From the NCBI RefSeq assembly GCF_013449725.1, contig NZ_JACCFF010000001.1:1612001-1676000 (forward strand): 64,000 bases of DNA, given 5' to 3'. Source of the DNA: Mycobacteroides sp. LB1 (lineage in GTDB: Bacteria; Actinomycetota; Actinomycetes; Mycobacteriales; Mycobacteriaceae). The stretch's first letter is position 1. Each line of letters opens with the position of its first letter. The position numbers were made by a program, and so were the translations under genes. Shown one piece after another: positions 1 to 11,200 of the stretch. The notes under the pieces were generated by a model. That model saw only the letters and a list, made by a program, of their open reading frames with translations. It did not search any database and had not been told where the DNA came from.

Positions 1-201
1 AGGTTCCGGCTGCGGCTCGGGCTTCGTGGCCTTGGCCGCTTCGGGCGTCTTGGCTGCGTTGGAACCGGACCTGGCGCCGTTTGTGGCGCGGATGGCGTCC
101 TCGGTAACCGACCCGGATTCGACGGGCTCAGATTCGACGGTGGTGCCGGTTGACCCCGTCGAACCCTGCTCGCTGGGGGGCGAACCCTCCTGCGTCACCA
201 C
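1..201 (-). CDS. N-terminus of an unidentified Pro/Glu/Ser-rich protein (cut by window edge)
   Basis: The minus frame is open from about position 213 to the window edge. The most likely start is the GTG at 201, with GGAGG five bases upstream; in-frame GTGs at 198 and 213 are alternatives. The visible 67 residues begin VVTQEGSPPSEQG and are rich in Gly, Ser, Thr, Glu, Ala and Pro, ending in a KPEPQPEP stretch. This looks like a disordered leader before a domain outside the window. No signal peptide or membrane segment is visible, and the family cannot be named. A plus-strand ORF at 26-253 covers the same bases but has no ribosome site and an unconvincing composition. Confidence 0.5.
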   Translation of the reverse strand, partial: MVTQEGSPPSEQGSTGSTGTTVESEPVESGSVTEDAIRATNGARSGSNAAKTPEAAKATKPEPQPEP

Positions 202-275
202 GATGCCCTCCACGCCTTCTGGTCGCTCTGTTGCCCTATCGGACCGTGCCTAGCGTGCCAGATTGCCACAGGCCA

Positions 276-602
276 TCAACCAAGAGTGCTGTGGACATAG
301 CACCAACGCCAGTTCTCCCCCGGCTCGTGTGAACGCATCACTGGATGCCCGGAGGAGTGAAAATGCGCAGTGGCGTGCTGGTGGGGGCTGGAATCGCAAC
401 AGCCGACCCGGCCACATTCCAGGCACATCCGCAAATGTGCCCACACCTGCTCGCCCAATGCCGCGCAGTCTTCGCACTCACCGGGAGTCCGGGGTTGTGG
501 ATCTTGGCCAACGGCAGCGGCCAGCTCGGGGCATAGGCCACCGCCCGTTGTCGACCCAGCCGACTCGGATACCGCCGCCCCACGTCGAAACAGCCGTCTC
601 AT
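276..602 (-). CDS. UBP-type zinc finger protein
   Basis: This small (108 aa) protein has Cys and His spacing typical of the UBP zinc finger (ZnF-UBP), known in eukaryotes for ubiquitin-tail binding but also common as a stand-alone domain in actinobacteria. Visible ligands are CEDC (about residues 43-46), then CLECGRVGCCD, HQHATAHFHSSGHP and a closing WRWCYVH. The ATG at 602 follows a strong GAGGAGG; the longer open frame reaching to 1412 runs antisense through the antiporter and is not credible. The gene is divergent from the Na+/H+ antiporter with 60 bases between starts. From memory, some mycobacterial antiporters of this class carry or neighbour a UBP finger, so a shared role is possible but is inference. 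Confidence 0.8.
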   Translation of the reverse strand: MRRLFRRGAAVSESAGSTTGGGLCPELAAAVGQDPQPRTPGECEDCAALGEQVWAHLRMCLECGRVGCCDSSPHQHATAHFHSSGHPVMRSHEPGENWRWCYVHSTLG

Positions 603-662
603 CTCTACCCACCTCCTCTGCCCGCTTACCCTGCCAGTCCGGACACCGCACACAATACGAAC

Positions 663-2243
663 GTGAACGTTTCCCTGCTGGCAGTACTGACGGCCGCGCT
701 GGTGCTGGCGGCGATTTCCCGGCGATTCGGCCTTCCCTCGCCGTTGGTGCTGGTCGTGGCCGGATTGGCGGCCACCGCGATCCCCGGCTTGCCGCCCATC
801 GAGATGGATCCCGACCTCGTGCTGTTCGTGATCCTCCCCCCGCTGCTCTACACGACGGCGCTGGAAAGTTCCTACGTCAACCTGCGTAAAAACATCAGAG
901 CAGTAAGCGGCCTCGCCGTGATACTGCCGCTGCTCACCACCGTCGCGGTGGGCTTCGTGGCGTTCTACACCGTCCCCGAGCTGCCACTGGCCGGCGCGCT
1001 GGTGCTCGGTGCCATCGTGGCACCGCCCGACGCGGTATCGGCCACCGCCATCGGCCGACGCCTCGGACTGCCGCGCAACATCATGACGCTGCTGGGCGGC
1101 GAGAGCCTGCTCAACGACGCGACCGCGCTCACCGCGTATCGGGTGGCGATCGCCGTGGCGATCGGGCTCGGCGCCACCGTGACCGACGGGCTCAAAATAT
1201 TCGCACTCGCCGCCGTGGGCGGGCTGTTCGTCGGTTTCGTCATCGGCAAGTTGGTCAACATCATCCGGTGCAAGCTCGACGATCCATTGTCCGAGAGCGC
1301 GATCGGCCTGGTGGTGCCGTTCTTCGCGTACCTGCTCGCCGAGGAGATTCATGGCTCCGGCGTGATCGCCGTCGTGGTCGCCGGGCTCATGTTGGGTCAC
1401 CGCTCGGTGCACGCCGGATACGCCACCCGGCTACAGGACGACGCAGTGTGGAAGGCCGTTCAGCTGCTGCTGGAATCCTTCGCGTTCCTGCTCATCGGGT
1501 TGCAGCTGCCTAAGGTGATCGAAGGACTTCGGGGACTGTCCTTCAGCACCATCGTGCTGTCCTCGATCGCGGTACTGACAACGGTGATCGTGGTACGCAT
1601 CCTGTTCGTCTTCGCATTCGCCTACCTGCGGCCACCTGGCCAACGCCCCTCGGCGCGTGGGGTTTTCGTGGTGGCGTGGGCAGGTATGCGTGGCGTGGTG
1701 TCCCTGGCGATGGCCTTCGCGGTACCTCTCACCACCGTCACCGGCGAGCCACTGCCCGGACATCCGCACATCGTGTTCCTGACCTTTGTGGTCGTGGTGG
1801 GAACCCTGCTGCTACACGGTCTTACGTTGCCATGGGTGATCCGGGTCCTCGGCGTACAAAGCGATGACGAACGCAAGGACGCCCTCGCCGAGGCCGCGGC
1901 TCAGGACAAGGCCGCCCGCGCTGCCGCCGACCGTCTCGAGGAACTGCTCGATGACAACGACGGTATCGAGGACACCAACGTGCGGAGCCGTGCCGCCGAA
2001 ATATTGCGGCACTGGAACACCCGCAGGCGTAACGCGGCATGGGAGCGCCTCGGACGGAGCGACGAGGACGCCGGTGAGAGCCCCATGGCGGCCTTCCGGA
2101 ACCTGCGCCTGGAGATGCTGGAGGTGGAGCGCGAGGTGTTCATCGCCGAACGCGACTCCGGCAATATCGACGACGAGGTGTTACGCACCGTGCTCCGGGG
2201 CCTCGACCTCGAAGAGGCCACCATGAATCAGGCCGACCGGTAA
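663..2243 (+). CDS. Na+/H+ antiporter, CPA1/NhaP family
   Basis: An inner-membrane cation/proton antiporter of 526 aa that would exchange Na+ (or K+) for H+ in pH and salt homeostasis. The first ~410 residues are a run of hydrophobic helices. The signature PPDAVSAT lies near residue 120 and GGESLLNDATAL near residue 145; both belong to the ion-binding core of CPA1 antiporters (the ND pair and preceding Asp). The last ~120 residues form a charged Ala/Glu/Arg cytoplasmic tail, as in bacterial Na+/H+ exchangers with regulatory tails. The start is GTG at 663, divergent from the zinc finger gene. It ends four bases before the stop of the convergent thioesterase gene. Confidence 0.9.
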   Translation: MNVSLLAVLTAALVLAAISRRFGLPSPLVLVVAGLAATAIPGLPPIEMDPDLVLFVILPPLLYTTALESSYVNLRKNIRAVSGLAVILPLLTTVAVGFVAFYTVPELPLAGALVLGAIVAPPDAVSATAIGRRLGLPRNIMTLLGGESLLNDATALTAYRVAIAVAIGLGATVTDGLKIFALAAVGGLFVGFVIGKLVNIIRCKLDDPLSESAIGLVVPFFAYLLAEEIHGSGVIAVVVAGLMLGHRSVHAGYATRLQDDAVWKAVQLLLESFAFLLIGLQLPKVIEGLRGLSFSTIVLSSIAVLTTVIVVRILFVFAFAYLRPPGQRPSARGVFVVAWAGMRGVVSLAMAFAVPLTTVTGEPLPGHPHIVFLTFVVVVGTLLLHGLTLPWVIRVLGVQSDDERKDALAEAAAQDKAARAAADRLEELLDDNDGIEDTNVRSRAAEILRHWNTRRRNAAWERLGRSDEDAGESPMAAFRNLRLEMLEVEREVFIAERDSGNIDDEVLRTVLRGLDLEEATMNQADR

Positions 2244-2247
2244 GAGG

Positions 2248-4280
<2,033 letters not shown>

Positions 4281-4350
4281 TCAGCCGGTGAGTCACTGTA
4301 TCCGAGGCCACAGGCTTTGTGCGTATCTGGACGGGCAAAAAGGAGCTGCG

Positions 4351-5016
4351 CTGAGTATCACAAGCACCACAGGGGCCGCATCGGCGCGAGTTTTGCTGTT
4401 CGGTGCGCGGCGGCTGCCGCATGCGCTGCGGGCACTGCCCACCGACCGGCCGGACGGCGCCGAGGGGCTACGCGCACTCGTGGATGGACTCCCGGACGGC
4501 ACGAGGCGGCTCATCGTGGTCGGCGGGGACGATGACCTCGGACAGGTGTTGACCCGGCTGATGCGTGCCGAGAAGCTGGATGTGGAATTAGGTTTCGTAC
4601 CGGACCGCCGCTCACGCGCGCGGCGGATCTACCGGATCAGGTTCGGTTCGGCACGACGGGCACGCGATGGCAGCGCACACCGGGTGCCGCTCATCCGAGA
4701 CGACACCGGCACCGCCCTCGCCGGGCGCGCCTCATGGCAGACCGTCATCGGCGAGGCCACAGTCGATGACACCCTGCTGTTCGGTCCCTCCGATGGCGCC
4801 GCCACCGTCGACGTCGAGCCCACCGAGTCGGTACCGGGCCTGCGGGCCTCGGTACGGCGCCGACCACGGCTCCTTCCCCGCCACTGGGCCACCGGAAGGG
4901 CAGTTCAGCTGGGCACCGAGGGCGCCGTTGTCGTCCGTGACGGTGTCGCGGGCCCTCGTCCGGTGACCAGGTCGACGTTCTATCGGCATCAGCAGGGATG
5001 GCTGCTCGTCCGGTAG
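4351..5016 (+). CDS. Conserved hypothetical protein (Rv0358-like)
   Basis: The function is unknown. The protein (221 aa from the proposed start) has a regular N-terminal half with an alternating beta/alpha look (ARVLLFGARRLPHALRAL, TRRLIVVGGDDDLGQVLTRLM) and a basic C-terminal half. The position between purA and an M50 protease matches Rv0358. The start is uncertain: a CTG at 4351 has a good AAGGAG five bases upstream and gives the length expected from memory for the M. tuberculosis protein; a GTG at 4288 would add 21 residues without a clear ribosome site. No ATG fits. Confidence 0.7.
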   Translation: MSITSTTGAASARVLLFGARRLPHALRALPTDRPDGAEGLRALVDGLPDGTRRLIVVGGDDDLGQVLTRLMRAEKLDVELGFVPDRRSRARRIYRIRFGSARRARDGSAHRVPLIRDDTGTALAGRASWQTVIGEATVDDTLLFGPSDGAATVDVEPTESVPGLRASVRRRPRLLPRHWATGRAVQLGTEGAVVVRDGVAGPRPVTRSTFYRHQQGWLLVR

Positions 5017-5025
5017 CTTTTGCCC

Positions 5026-5790
5026 GTGAACGTCAAGCAGTCCGTCCGTCCCAGCCCGGTATTTCTGGCGCTCGTCGCGCTCACCATCGCCGGGGCGGTG
5101 GCCGCATGGTGGGGCGGCAACTCCACCGAGCCACTGGCACGCGGTGGGGTGTTCGTCTTCGTGCTCGCCGGCTGGGTGGTGTCGCTGTGCCTGCACGAGT
5201 TCGGGCACGCCTACACCGCATGGCGTTTCGGCGATACCGGAGCGCGCGGGTATCTGACGTTGAACCCGCTCCAATACACCGACCCGGTGCTGTCCTTGGC
5301 GCTGCCACTGGTGTTCATCGCTCTCGGCGGTATCGGGCTGCCGGGCGGCGCGGTGTATGTACACACCGCCGGGATGAGCAATCGCCAACGCACCCTGGTG
5401 AGCCTGGCCGGGCCCAGCGCGAACGCCGCGCTTGCAGTGCTGATCCTGGGGGCGACAACGCTTTTCTTCGATCGCGACCATGCGGTGTTCTGGGCGGCGA
5501 TGGCCTTTCTCGGATTCCTTCAGGTGACGGCGGTGGTGCTCAACCTGTTACCCGTACCCGGCCTGGACGGCTACGGCGCACTCGAACCGCATCTGAACCC
5601 ACAGACGCGCCGCTCGCTGGAGACCTTCAAGACGTTCGGGTTCCTGATCCTGTTCGTGCTGCTGATGGTGCCACCGATCAACCAAGCATTCTTCGATGCC
5701 GTCTACTGGATAGTCGCATCATTGGGCGTCGAACCCGACCTCGCCCGACTGGGCGGCTGGCTGTTTCGCTTCTGGGCCAAGCTGCTCTAG
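5026..5790 (+). CDS. M50 family (site-2-protease-like) membrane metallopeptidase
   Basis: An integral-membrane zinc metalloprotease-like protein of 254 aa. LHEFGH (near residues 54-60) is the HExxH zinc site within a membrane segment; NLLPVPGLDGYG near residue 178 supplies the LDG motif with the third zinc ligand. Several hydrophobic segments surround both motifs. There is no PDZ domain, as in the short SpoIVFB/Rv0359 class. The GTG at 5026 gives MNVKQS; a TTG at 5020 is an alternative. It lies nine bases after the Rv0358-like gene, so the two are probably cotranscribed. No substrate is suggested by the context. Confidence 0.88.
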   Translation: MNVKQSVRPSPVFLALVALTIAGAVAAWWGGNSTEPLARGGVFVFVLAGWVVSLCLHEFGHAYTAWRFGDTGARGYLTLNPLQYTDPVLSLALPLVFIALGGIGLPGGAVYVHTAGMSNRQRTLVSLAGPSANAALAVLILGATTLFFDRDHAVFWAAMAFLGFLQVTAVVLNLLPVPGLDGYGALEPHLNPQTRRSLETFKTFGFLILFVLLMVPPINQAFFDAVYWIVASLGVEPDLARLGGWLFRFWAKLL

Positions 5791-5802
5791 CCGGGCCTGC
5801 GG

Positions 5803-5823
5803 TCTTGGCGCGAGCGGCTCATC
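5803..5823 (+). repeat. Diverged copy of a dispersed 21-23-bp repeat
   Basis: TCTTGGCGCGAGCGGCTCATC differs at two positions from the element seen at 38102, 49853 and 58274. It lies between the convergent ends of the M50 protease and metal exporter genes and touches the exporter stop codon. Confidence 0.45.
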
Positions 5824-6734
5824 TACCAGTTGGCGTGCTCTTCGCAATGCTCTTGCGCCTCAGGCGGTTCCACCTGAATGGTGGCATGGGGCAGACCGCG
5901 CTCGGTGAGCACTAGCCGTGCGGCCTTCAGCACCTGCGCCGCGTCGGCGGTGCTGGTCAGGTGTGCGGTGGCCATGTCCTTACCGGGCACCAGGGTCCAC
6001 ACATGCAGATCGTGCACACTGCTCACACCGTCCACCGCGAGTAGCGCCGCCCTTAGCTCCTCGACATCGATGTGTTTGGGCGAGGTTTCGGTCAGGATGC
6101 GCAGCGCGGCCCGCGCCAGCGCGAACGCCCGCGGCAGGATCCACAGCGAAATAAGGACGCCGACAACGATATCCGCGTACTTCCAGCCGGTGGTGAGAGT
6201 GATGATGGCGGCCACCAGCACCCCGACGCTGCCGACAGCGTCGGCCAGCACCTCCATGTAGGCACCTCGGACCGCAAGGCTGCTCTCGGCATGCGAGCGC
6301 AGCAGCCAGATCACCACCACGTTGGCGGCAAGCCCGGCCAGCGCGACGACCATCATCGGCAGGCCGGGGACCTCCGGGGGTGCGCCGCTGGTGAGACGTT
6401 CCACCGCCTCGTACATGACAAAGACCGCGATACCCGTGAGGAGCGCCGCATTGACGATCGCGGTGAGGACCTCGGCCCGGTGCCAGCCGTAGGTCCTTGC
6501 CGCGGACGCACTTCCACGGCGGGCCAACGAGATGGCACTGAGCCCCATGATGAGACCGACGAGGTCGGTGAGCATGTGACCGGCATCGGCCAACAGAGCC
6601 AGCGAGTTGATCAGCAGGGCGACGACGAGTTCCAGGATGAAAAACGACCCGACGATGCCCAGGGACACCACCATGCGCCCCACCCGGGCGTCGGCCGGAT
6701 CGGCGACACGCCCGTGATCGTGCCCTACTCCCAC
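5823..6734 (-). CDS. Cation diffusion facilitator (CzcD/ZitB-like metal exporter)
   Basis: A 303-aa inner-membrane divalent-metal/proton antiporter. Six hydrophobic helices are followed by a soluble domain of the CDF C-terminal type (HVWTLVPGKDMATAHL). The first metal-site half is LADAGHMLTD (HxxxD) in helix 2. The helix-5 half reads EVLADAVGSVG, an ExxxD where Zn transporters commonly have HxxxD. The C-terminus ends EHCEEHANW, a possible extra metal ligand group. The GTG at 6734 follows GGGAG with five bases between; the longer frame to 6830 would have to cross the palindromic site at 6764. The metal cannot be decided from sequence; Zn, Co, Ni and Fe are all possible. Confidence 0.9.
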   Translation of the reverse strand: MGVGHDHGRVADPADARVGRMVVSLGIVGSFFILELVVALLINSLALLADAGHMLTDLVGLIMGLSAISLARRGSASAARTYGWHRAEVLTAIVNAALLTGIAVFVMYEAVERLTSGAPPEVPGLPMMVVALAGLAANVVVIWLLRSHAESSLAVRGAYMEVLADAVGSVGVLVAAIITLTTGWKYADIVVGVLISLWILPRAFALARAALRILTETSPKHIDVEELRAALLAVDGVSSVHDLHVWTLVPGKDMATAHLTSTADAAQVLKAARLVLTERGLPHATIQVEPPEAQEHCEEHANW

Positions 6735-6763
6735 TGCGGCTCCCTTCGACCTATCCGAACTTA

Positions 6764-6781
6764 TATGCAAATGTTCGCATA
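6764..6781. promoter_or_regulatory. Imperfect palindrome upstream of the metal exporter (candidate ArsR/SmtB-type operator)
   Basis: TATGCAAAT followed directly by GTTCGCATA forms a 9+9 inverted repeat with 7 of 9 positions matching. It is 30 bases upstream of the exporter start in a locally AT-rich stretch. The outline (AT-rich ends, GAAC/GTTC core) resembles operators of mycobacterial ArsR/SmtB metal sensors, one of which (KmtR) is known to control a CDF exporter. No such regulator gene is adjacent, so the assignment is inference. Confidence 0.45.
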
Positions 6782-6866
6782 GGTCAATGCGTCCGCCGAC
6801 ACGCCGCGTTACGGCAGGTTCGTATCGCATGAGGCCGCCACGAGACGGCGTGTCGGGGGAGGAGAG

Positions 6867-7283
6867 TTACAGACCGAGCGCGGGACGGGCCGCCGGATCG
6901 CAGTCGTCGAGCAGATCGCAGCACCGCGCGTACTCATGGTCCTCGCCGATCAGCTGAGCGGCGCGTGCCAGGGCCGCTACGGCGCGCAGGAAGCCGCGAT
7001 TGGACTCATGCGAGTACGGCACCGGACCGAAGCCCTTCCACCCGTTCCGCCGCAACTGGTCCAAGCCACGGTGGTACCCGGTGCGAGCGAACGCGTAGGC
7101 AGTGACGATGCTGCCGATGGAACCGTCATCGTCCAGCGCGCCTTCGGCCAGTTCCGCCCAGGCGATCGATGCGGCAGGCCACGCCGCCGCCACCGCCGCG
7201 GGATCCTGGCCGTTGAGCAGGGCCGATTCGGCGTCTTCGTCACCAGGCAGCAGCACCGGCTCGGGACCCAGCAGATCACGCAT
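6867..7283 (-). CDS. DUF3151 family protein (Rv0360c-like)
   Basis: A 138-aa soluble protein of unknown function. The N-terminus LLGPEPVLLPGD and the central AWAELAEGAL... TAYAFARTGYHRGLDQLRRNGWKG are characteristic of the actinobacterial DUF3151 family; the rest is helical and acidic with CCDLLDDCDP near the end. The ATG at 7283 aligns with the family N-terminus although its ribosome site is weak. It is divergent from the Rv0361-like membrane protein gene, as in M. tuberculosis. Confidence 0.82.
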   Translation of the reverse strand: MRDLLGPEPVLLPGDEDAESALLNGQDPAAVAAAWPAASIAWAELAEGALDDDGSIGSIVTAYAFARTGYHRGLDQLRRNGWKGFGPVPYSHESNRGFLRAVAALARAAQLIGEDHEYARCCDLLDDCDPAARPALGL

Positions 7284-7432
7284 TGGACTTGAGGAAGGAC
7301 TCGGGGGGAAGACTCATGGAAACCATTCTGACGCCAACCGTCTGCCGCGATCACGATAGGGTGGGCCCGGTCGATCCCAGATCGATGAGGCGCTGCGCGA
7401 AAAGCGTTATGTACGGATAAGGAAACAGACGC

Positions 7433-8212
7433 ATGGCGAACCCCACCGGTGGAAACCCCGAGGCCAAGCCCGACGCACCCAGCGGCAAGCCTGCGGACTC
7501 CACCGAGCAGCCGGAAGGCACCGCGAACATCACGGAACCAGCCGACACCACCGACACCGGCCCGGTCCCCGCACCCGATGACGCCCAGACCGTCGTGATG
7601 GCTCCGGCCAAGCCTGATGTTCCGCGTTACACGGCGCCGGGATTCGATGCCAACAAGACCGAGATGATCGTGCCCGTCGCCGATGATCCGAAGACCGAGC
7701 TCATCCGTCCGCTGTCACCACAGTTGCGCGCCAAGGCCGCAACCCCCGAAACCATCGCTCCGCGCAAGGACGAGAAGCGCAGCTGGGGCTGGGTGATCGC
7801 ACTCGCGCTCGTCGTGGCCGCGCTGGCCGCCGTGATCGTGCTTGCCGCCGTCATCATCTCGCGCACCAGCACCCCGAAAGCTTCGCAAGAAGAACTGGTG
7901 CGCAACAGCATTCAGAGCTACGACAACGCCATTCAGACCGGCAACCTGGCCGCGCTGCGGACAATCACCTGCGGCGAGACCCGCGACAGCTACGTCCGCT
8001 ACCCCGATACCGAGTGGTCACAGACCTACCAGAAGGTGGCAGCCGCCAAGCAATACCCGGTGGTGGCCAGCGTCGACGAGGTAGTCGTCAACGGCGAACA
8101 TGCCGAGGCCAACGTCACTTCGTTCATGGCGTTCGCACCGCAGACCCGGTCATCGCGGAGCTTCGATCTGCAGTTCCGCGATAAGGAATGGAAGATCTGC
8201 CAGTCCGACTAG
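7433..8212 (+). CDS. Single-pass membrane protein with Pro-rich cytoplasmic N-terminus (Rv0361-like)
   Basis: A 259-aa protein: residues 1-115 are a disordered Pro/Thr/Ala/Asp-rich region, residues ~117-141 form one membrane helix (WGWVIALALVVAALAAVIVL), and the remaining ~115 residues are an extracytoplasmic domain with two cysteines (TITCGETRD and WKICQSD) that could form a disulfide. The C-terminal domain resembles the NTF2-like/DUF4878 domains common in mycobacterial membrane proteins. The ATG at 7433 follows AAGGAAAC. Its stop overlaps that of the giant gene on the other strand by four bases. Function unknown. Confidence 0.78.
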   Translation: MANPTGGNPEAKPDAPSGKPADSTEQPEGTANITEPADTTDTGPVPAPDDAQTVVMAPAKPDVPRYTAPGFDANKTEMIVPVADDPKTELIRPLSPQLRAKAATPETIAPRKDEKRSWGWVIALALVVAALAAVIVLAAVIISRTSTPKASQEELVRNSIQSYDNAIQTGNLAALRTITCGETRDSYVRYPDTEWSQTYQKVAAAKQYPVVASVDEVVVNGEHAEANVTSFMAFAPQTRSSRSFDLQFRDKEWKICQSD

Positions 8213-11200
8213 TTCGTGCCACCCGAGGACGAGGTGGAACCGCCCGATGAGGTGCTTGCCGACTTCGAGCTACTGGCACCATCGGGACTGCCGGCCGAGC
8301 TAGAACCCGCCTCACCCGGCTTGCCCGCGACACCGCCACGTCCACCGGGGCCACCGGCCCCTCCCGTGCGTGAGCCCTTCACGGACGACGAGTTCCCACC
8401 ATTGCCGCCGGCACCGCCCCGGTGAATGGGGCCACCATTACCGCCGGTACCACCGGCGCCGCCCTTACTGTCCCCGTCCACCGCATGCGAGTGGCCACCG
8501 TGGCCAGCAGCACCACCATTGCCCAGACCTTGGGAGCTGCCACCGGATCCACCGGCGCCACCGGTGTTGGTTTTACCCTTGTCCCCGTTACCGGTTGCAT
8601 CGCCGCCGGCACCACCGCCACCACCGTTACCAACGGCACCCGACTTGCCACCGGCACCACCGGATCCACCGGTCGCAGGACCCGTTTTCACCACACCCTG
8701 TGAGGTTTCGGCCTTACCTCCGGCACCACCGCCACCGCCGTTCCCGACAACCGCGTGCGAGTTGGCGCCGTCACCGCCATTACCGCCGACGGCCGTGCCG
8801 CCCAGGCTCGACGAAGCCCCGCCGGCGCCGCCCGAACCTCCGTCACCGGCCAGCGCACCCGAGGAGCCACCGACACCACCGGTGCCGCCCTTGGTCTCCC
8901 CATAGGTCGATTTGGCCTCACCGCCCGCACCACCGGCGCCACCGCTGCCCGCGATCACCCCACCACTACCGCCGACACCGCCGTTTCCACCGGTGCCCGG
9001 TTCGGATGTCCGGGTATCGAACGAGTTGGAGGTGCCGCCCTGACCGCCAGTGCCACCGGTACCGAGTAGCCCCGCATTGCCACCGTCACCACCGACACCC
9101 CCGGTGGACGTACCGGTGAAGAAGTTGCTGCCCTCGCCCCCCTTGCCACCGGCACCACCATCACCGGCAAGGGCGCCACCCTTACCGCCGGTACCGCCCG
9201 CGCCGCCGACACCGGATTTCCCGTCGGCCGTCGCAGACGCGTCTCCACCCTTGCCTCCCACGCCGCCGGTACCGATCAGTCCGGCATTGCCGCCGTCACC
9301 ACCCTTTTGTCCCGGTAGGCCATCGCCACCGACGCCACCGTTGCCGAACAGCAGGCCGCCGTTACCGCCCTTTTGACCGGGTAAACCCTTGCCGCCGTTG
9401 CCGATCAGCAGACCGCCGTCCTGGCCGAGGCCACCGTCACCGATGATCAGGCCACCTGGGCCGAACAGCGGCCGCCCGCCGAACAGATTCCACGCCGATC
9501 CCCCGTTACCGACATTCGTGGCGCCGCACTTGCCTGCGGCACCGGACACGCAGTCGGCGTAGGCCCGCTCCGCGATGGCCTTTTCCTCGGCCGACTTCGC
9601 CGACGCCAAACGGTCCCGTGCCGCAGCGGCCGTGTAATCGGCCGCGGCCTTATCGGCGGCAGCTTTGGCCGCCGCGTAACCGTCTGCCTGCTGCTGCGCG
9701 GTCGCCAGTAGCTCGGCGGCCCGCTGTGCGTCCGCCTTTGCCGCGGCTGCTTGATCTGCGGCTGCCGTGGCGGCCGCCTCTGCGGCTACTCGGTCGCCGG
9801 CCGCCGACTGTGCCGCGGCCGTGGCTTGAGCGGCCAATGCCTCGGCGGCTTGCGCAGCGCGCTCGGCCTCATCGGCCTGCTCCGCGGCAATTCGGGCCGC
9901 GTTCTGAGCCTCGGCAACCTCGGGCGACGGGGCCCCGGCACTCACCGCCGTATCCACCGCAGCCTGCGCCGTGGCCGCCTGGGTCGCGGTTTCGACGGCC
10001 TTGGCACGAGCGGTCGTCGCATCGGTCAGGGCCGCTCCGGCCGCGGTGCCCGCGCTCTCGGCGGTCGCGGTCTTATCGGCTACCGATCGTTCGGCAGATG
10101 ACTGCCGGGTATCCCGAACCTGGGCCAACTGCGCCGCCGAGCCGACCTGCGCCTCAGTGGATTGGACCTTCTGATCCGCCTGAGCCTTCGGATCGGTCTG
10201 CGCGGCCGCCGCCGCCTCGGCGAAGATCGGACGGCAATCGGCCGCAATGACATTGAGACGCTGCTTCGCCTCTTGTGCTGCTTTGTCCATGGCCGCACGG
10301 TCAGCCGCAGCCTTCTCCGCCGCCAGCTTCTGGAAGGCCGCCTCGCCCTCCGCTGCCTGGACCGCTGCGGCATCGGAAGCGCTCTGCGCCTCGATCTTGG
10401 CGGCGGCGGCACGATCCTCGGCAGCCTTGGCGGAATCGGCGGCCGCGGCCTGCGCCGCCGCATCCTTATCCTTCAATGCCTGCTCGGCAGCCGCCCGGTC
10501 ACGCGCGGCCGCGGCTTGAGCCTCGTCGAATACCTTGGCGGCGGCAGCGGCGCGCGCCGAGGACGCCGCGGCAGCTTCGGCCGAGCGCAAGGCATCAGCT
10601 GCGGCCTTGTCGACCGCCGCCTTGTCGACACCGGCCTGCGTTGCCGCGTCGATAACGGCCTTCTGGTCGCCAACCGCCTGTTCTGCCGCAGACTTCGCGG
10701 CGGCGGCCGCATCGGTCGCCGCCTTGACCGCATCTGCGGTGTGTGTGGCCTGGGCTGCGGCCGCGTCCTTGGCGGCCTGTGCATCCTGGGCCGCCTTCGC
10801 CGCATCGGCCAGCGCCTTATCGGCAGCAGCCTTGGCAGCCTGGGCGTCGGCGGCGGCCTTGGCATCCTGGGCCGCCTTGTCACCGGCACTCTTGGCTGCA
10901 TCCACCGCGGCCTTGGCAGCAGCATTCGCGTCCGCCAACGCCTTATCGGCTGCGGCCTTCGCGGCGGCCGCGGCATCAGCCGTCGTGGCAGCGCCGGAAA
11001 GCTTCAGGTCGGCCGCAGCCTTCGCCGCGGCGGCATCCGTGGCTGCCCTGTCCGCGTCTGACAGTGCGGAATCCGTGGCGGTCTTCGCCGCCGCGGCAAC
11101 ATCGGCAGCGATCTTGGCCTCGGCCGCCGTCCGGTCCGCAGCGTCGTTGATGCCTGCGGCATCGACGGCAGCCTTCGCGGCATCCGCGGCCTTGCGGTCC

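Noticed and set aside
26..253. Plus-strand 75-aa frame at the left edge
   Set aside because: The minus frame has a GGAGG-GTG start and a typical disordered N-terminus; both cannot be coding.
276..1412. 378-aa minus frame through the antiporter gene
   Set aside because: Only its last 108 codons (the zinc finger) have a ribosome site and family motifs; the rest is antisense to a clear antiporter.
8209..9540. PE_PGRS gene
   Set aside because: The Gly-rich part is fused to a coiled-coil stalk with a signal peptide; no PE domain exists in the frame.
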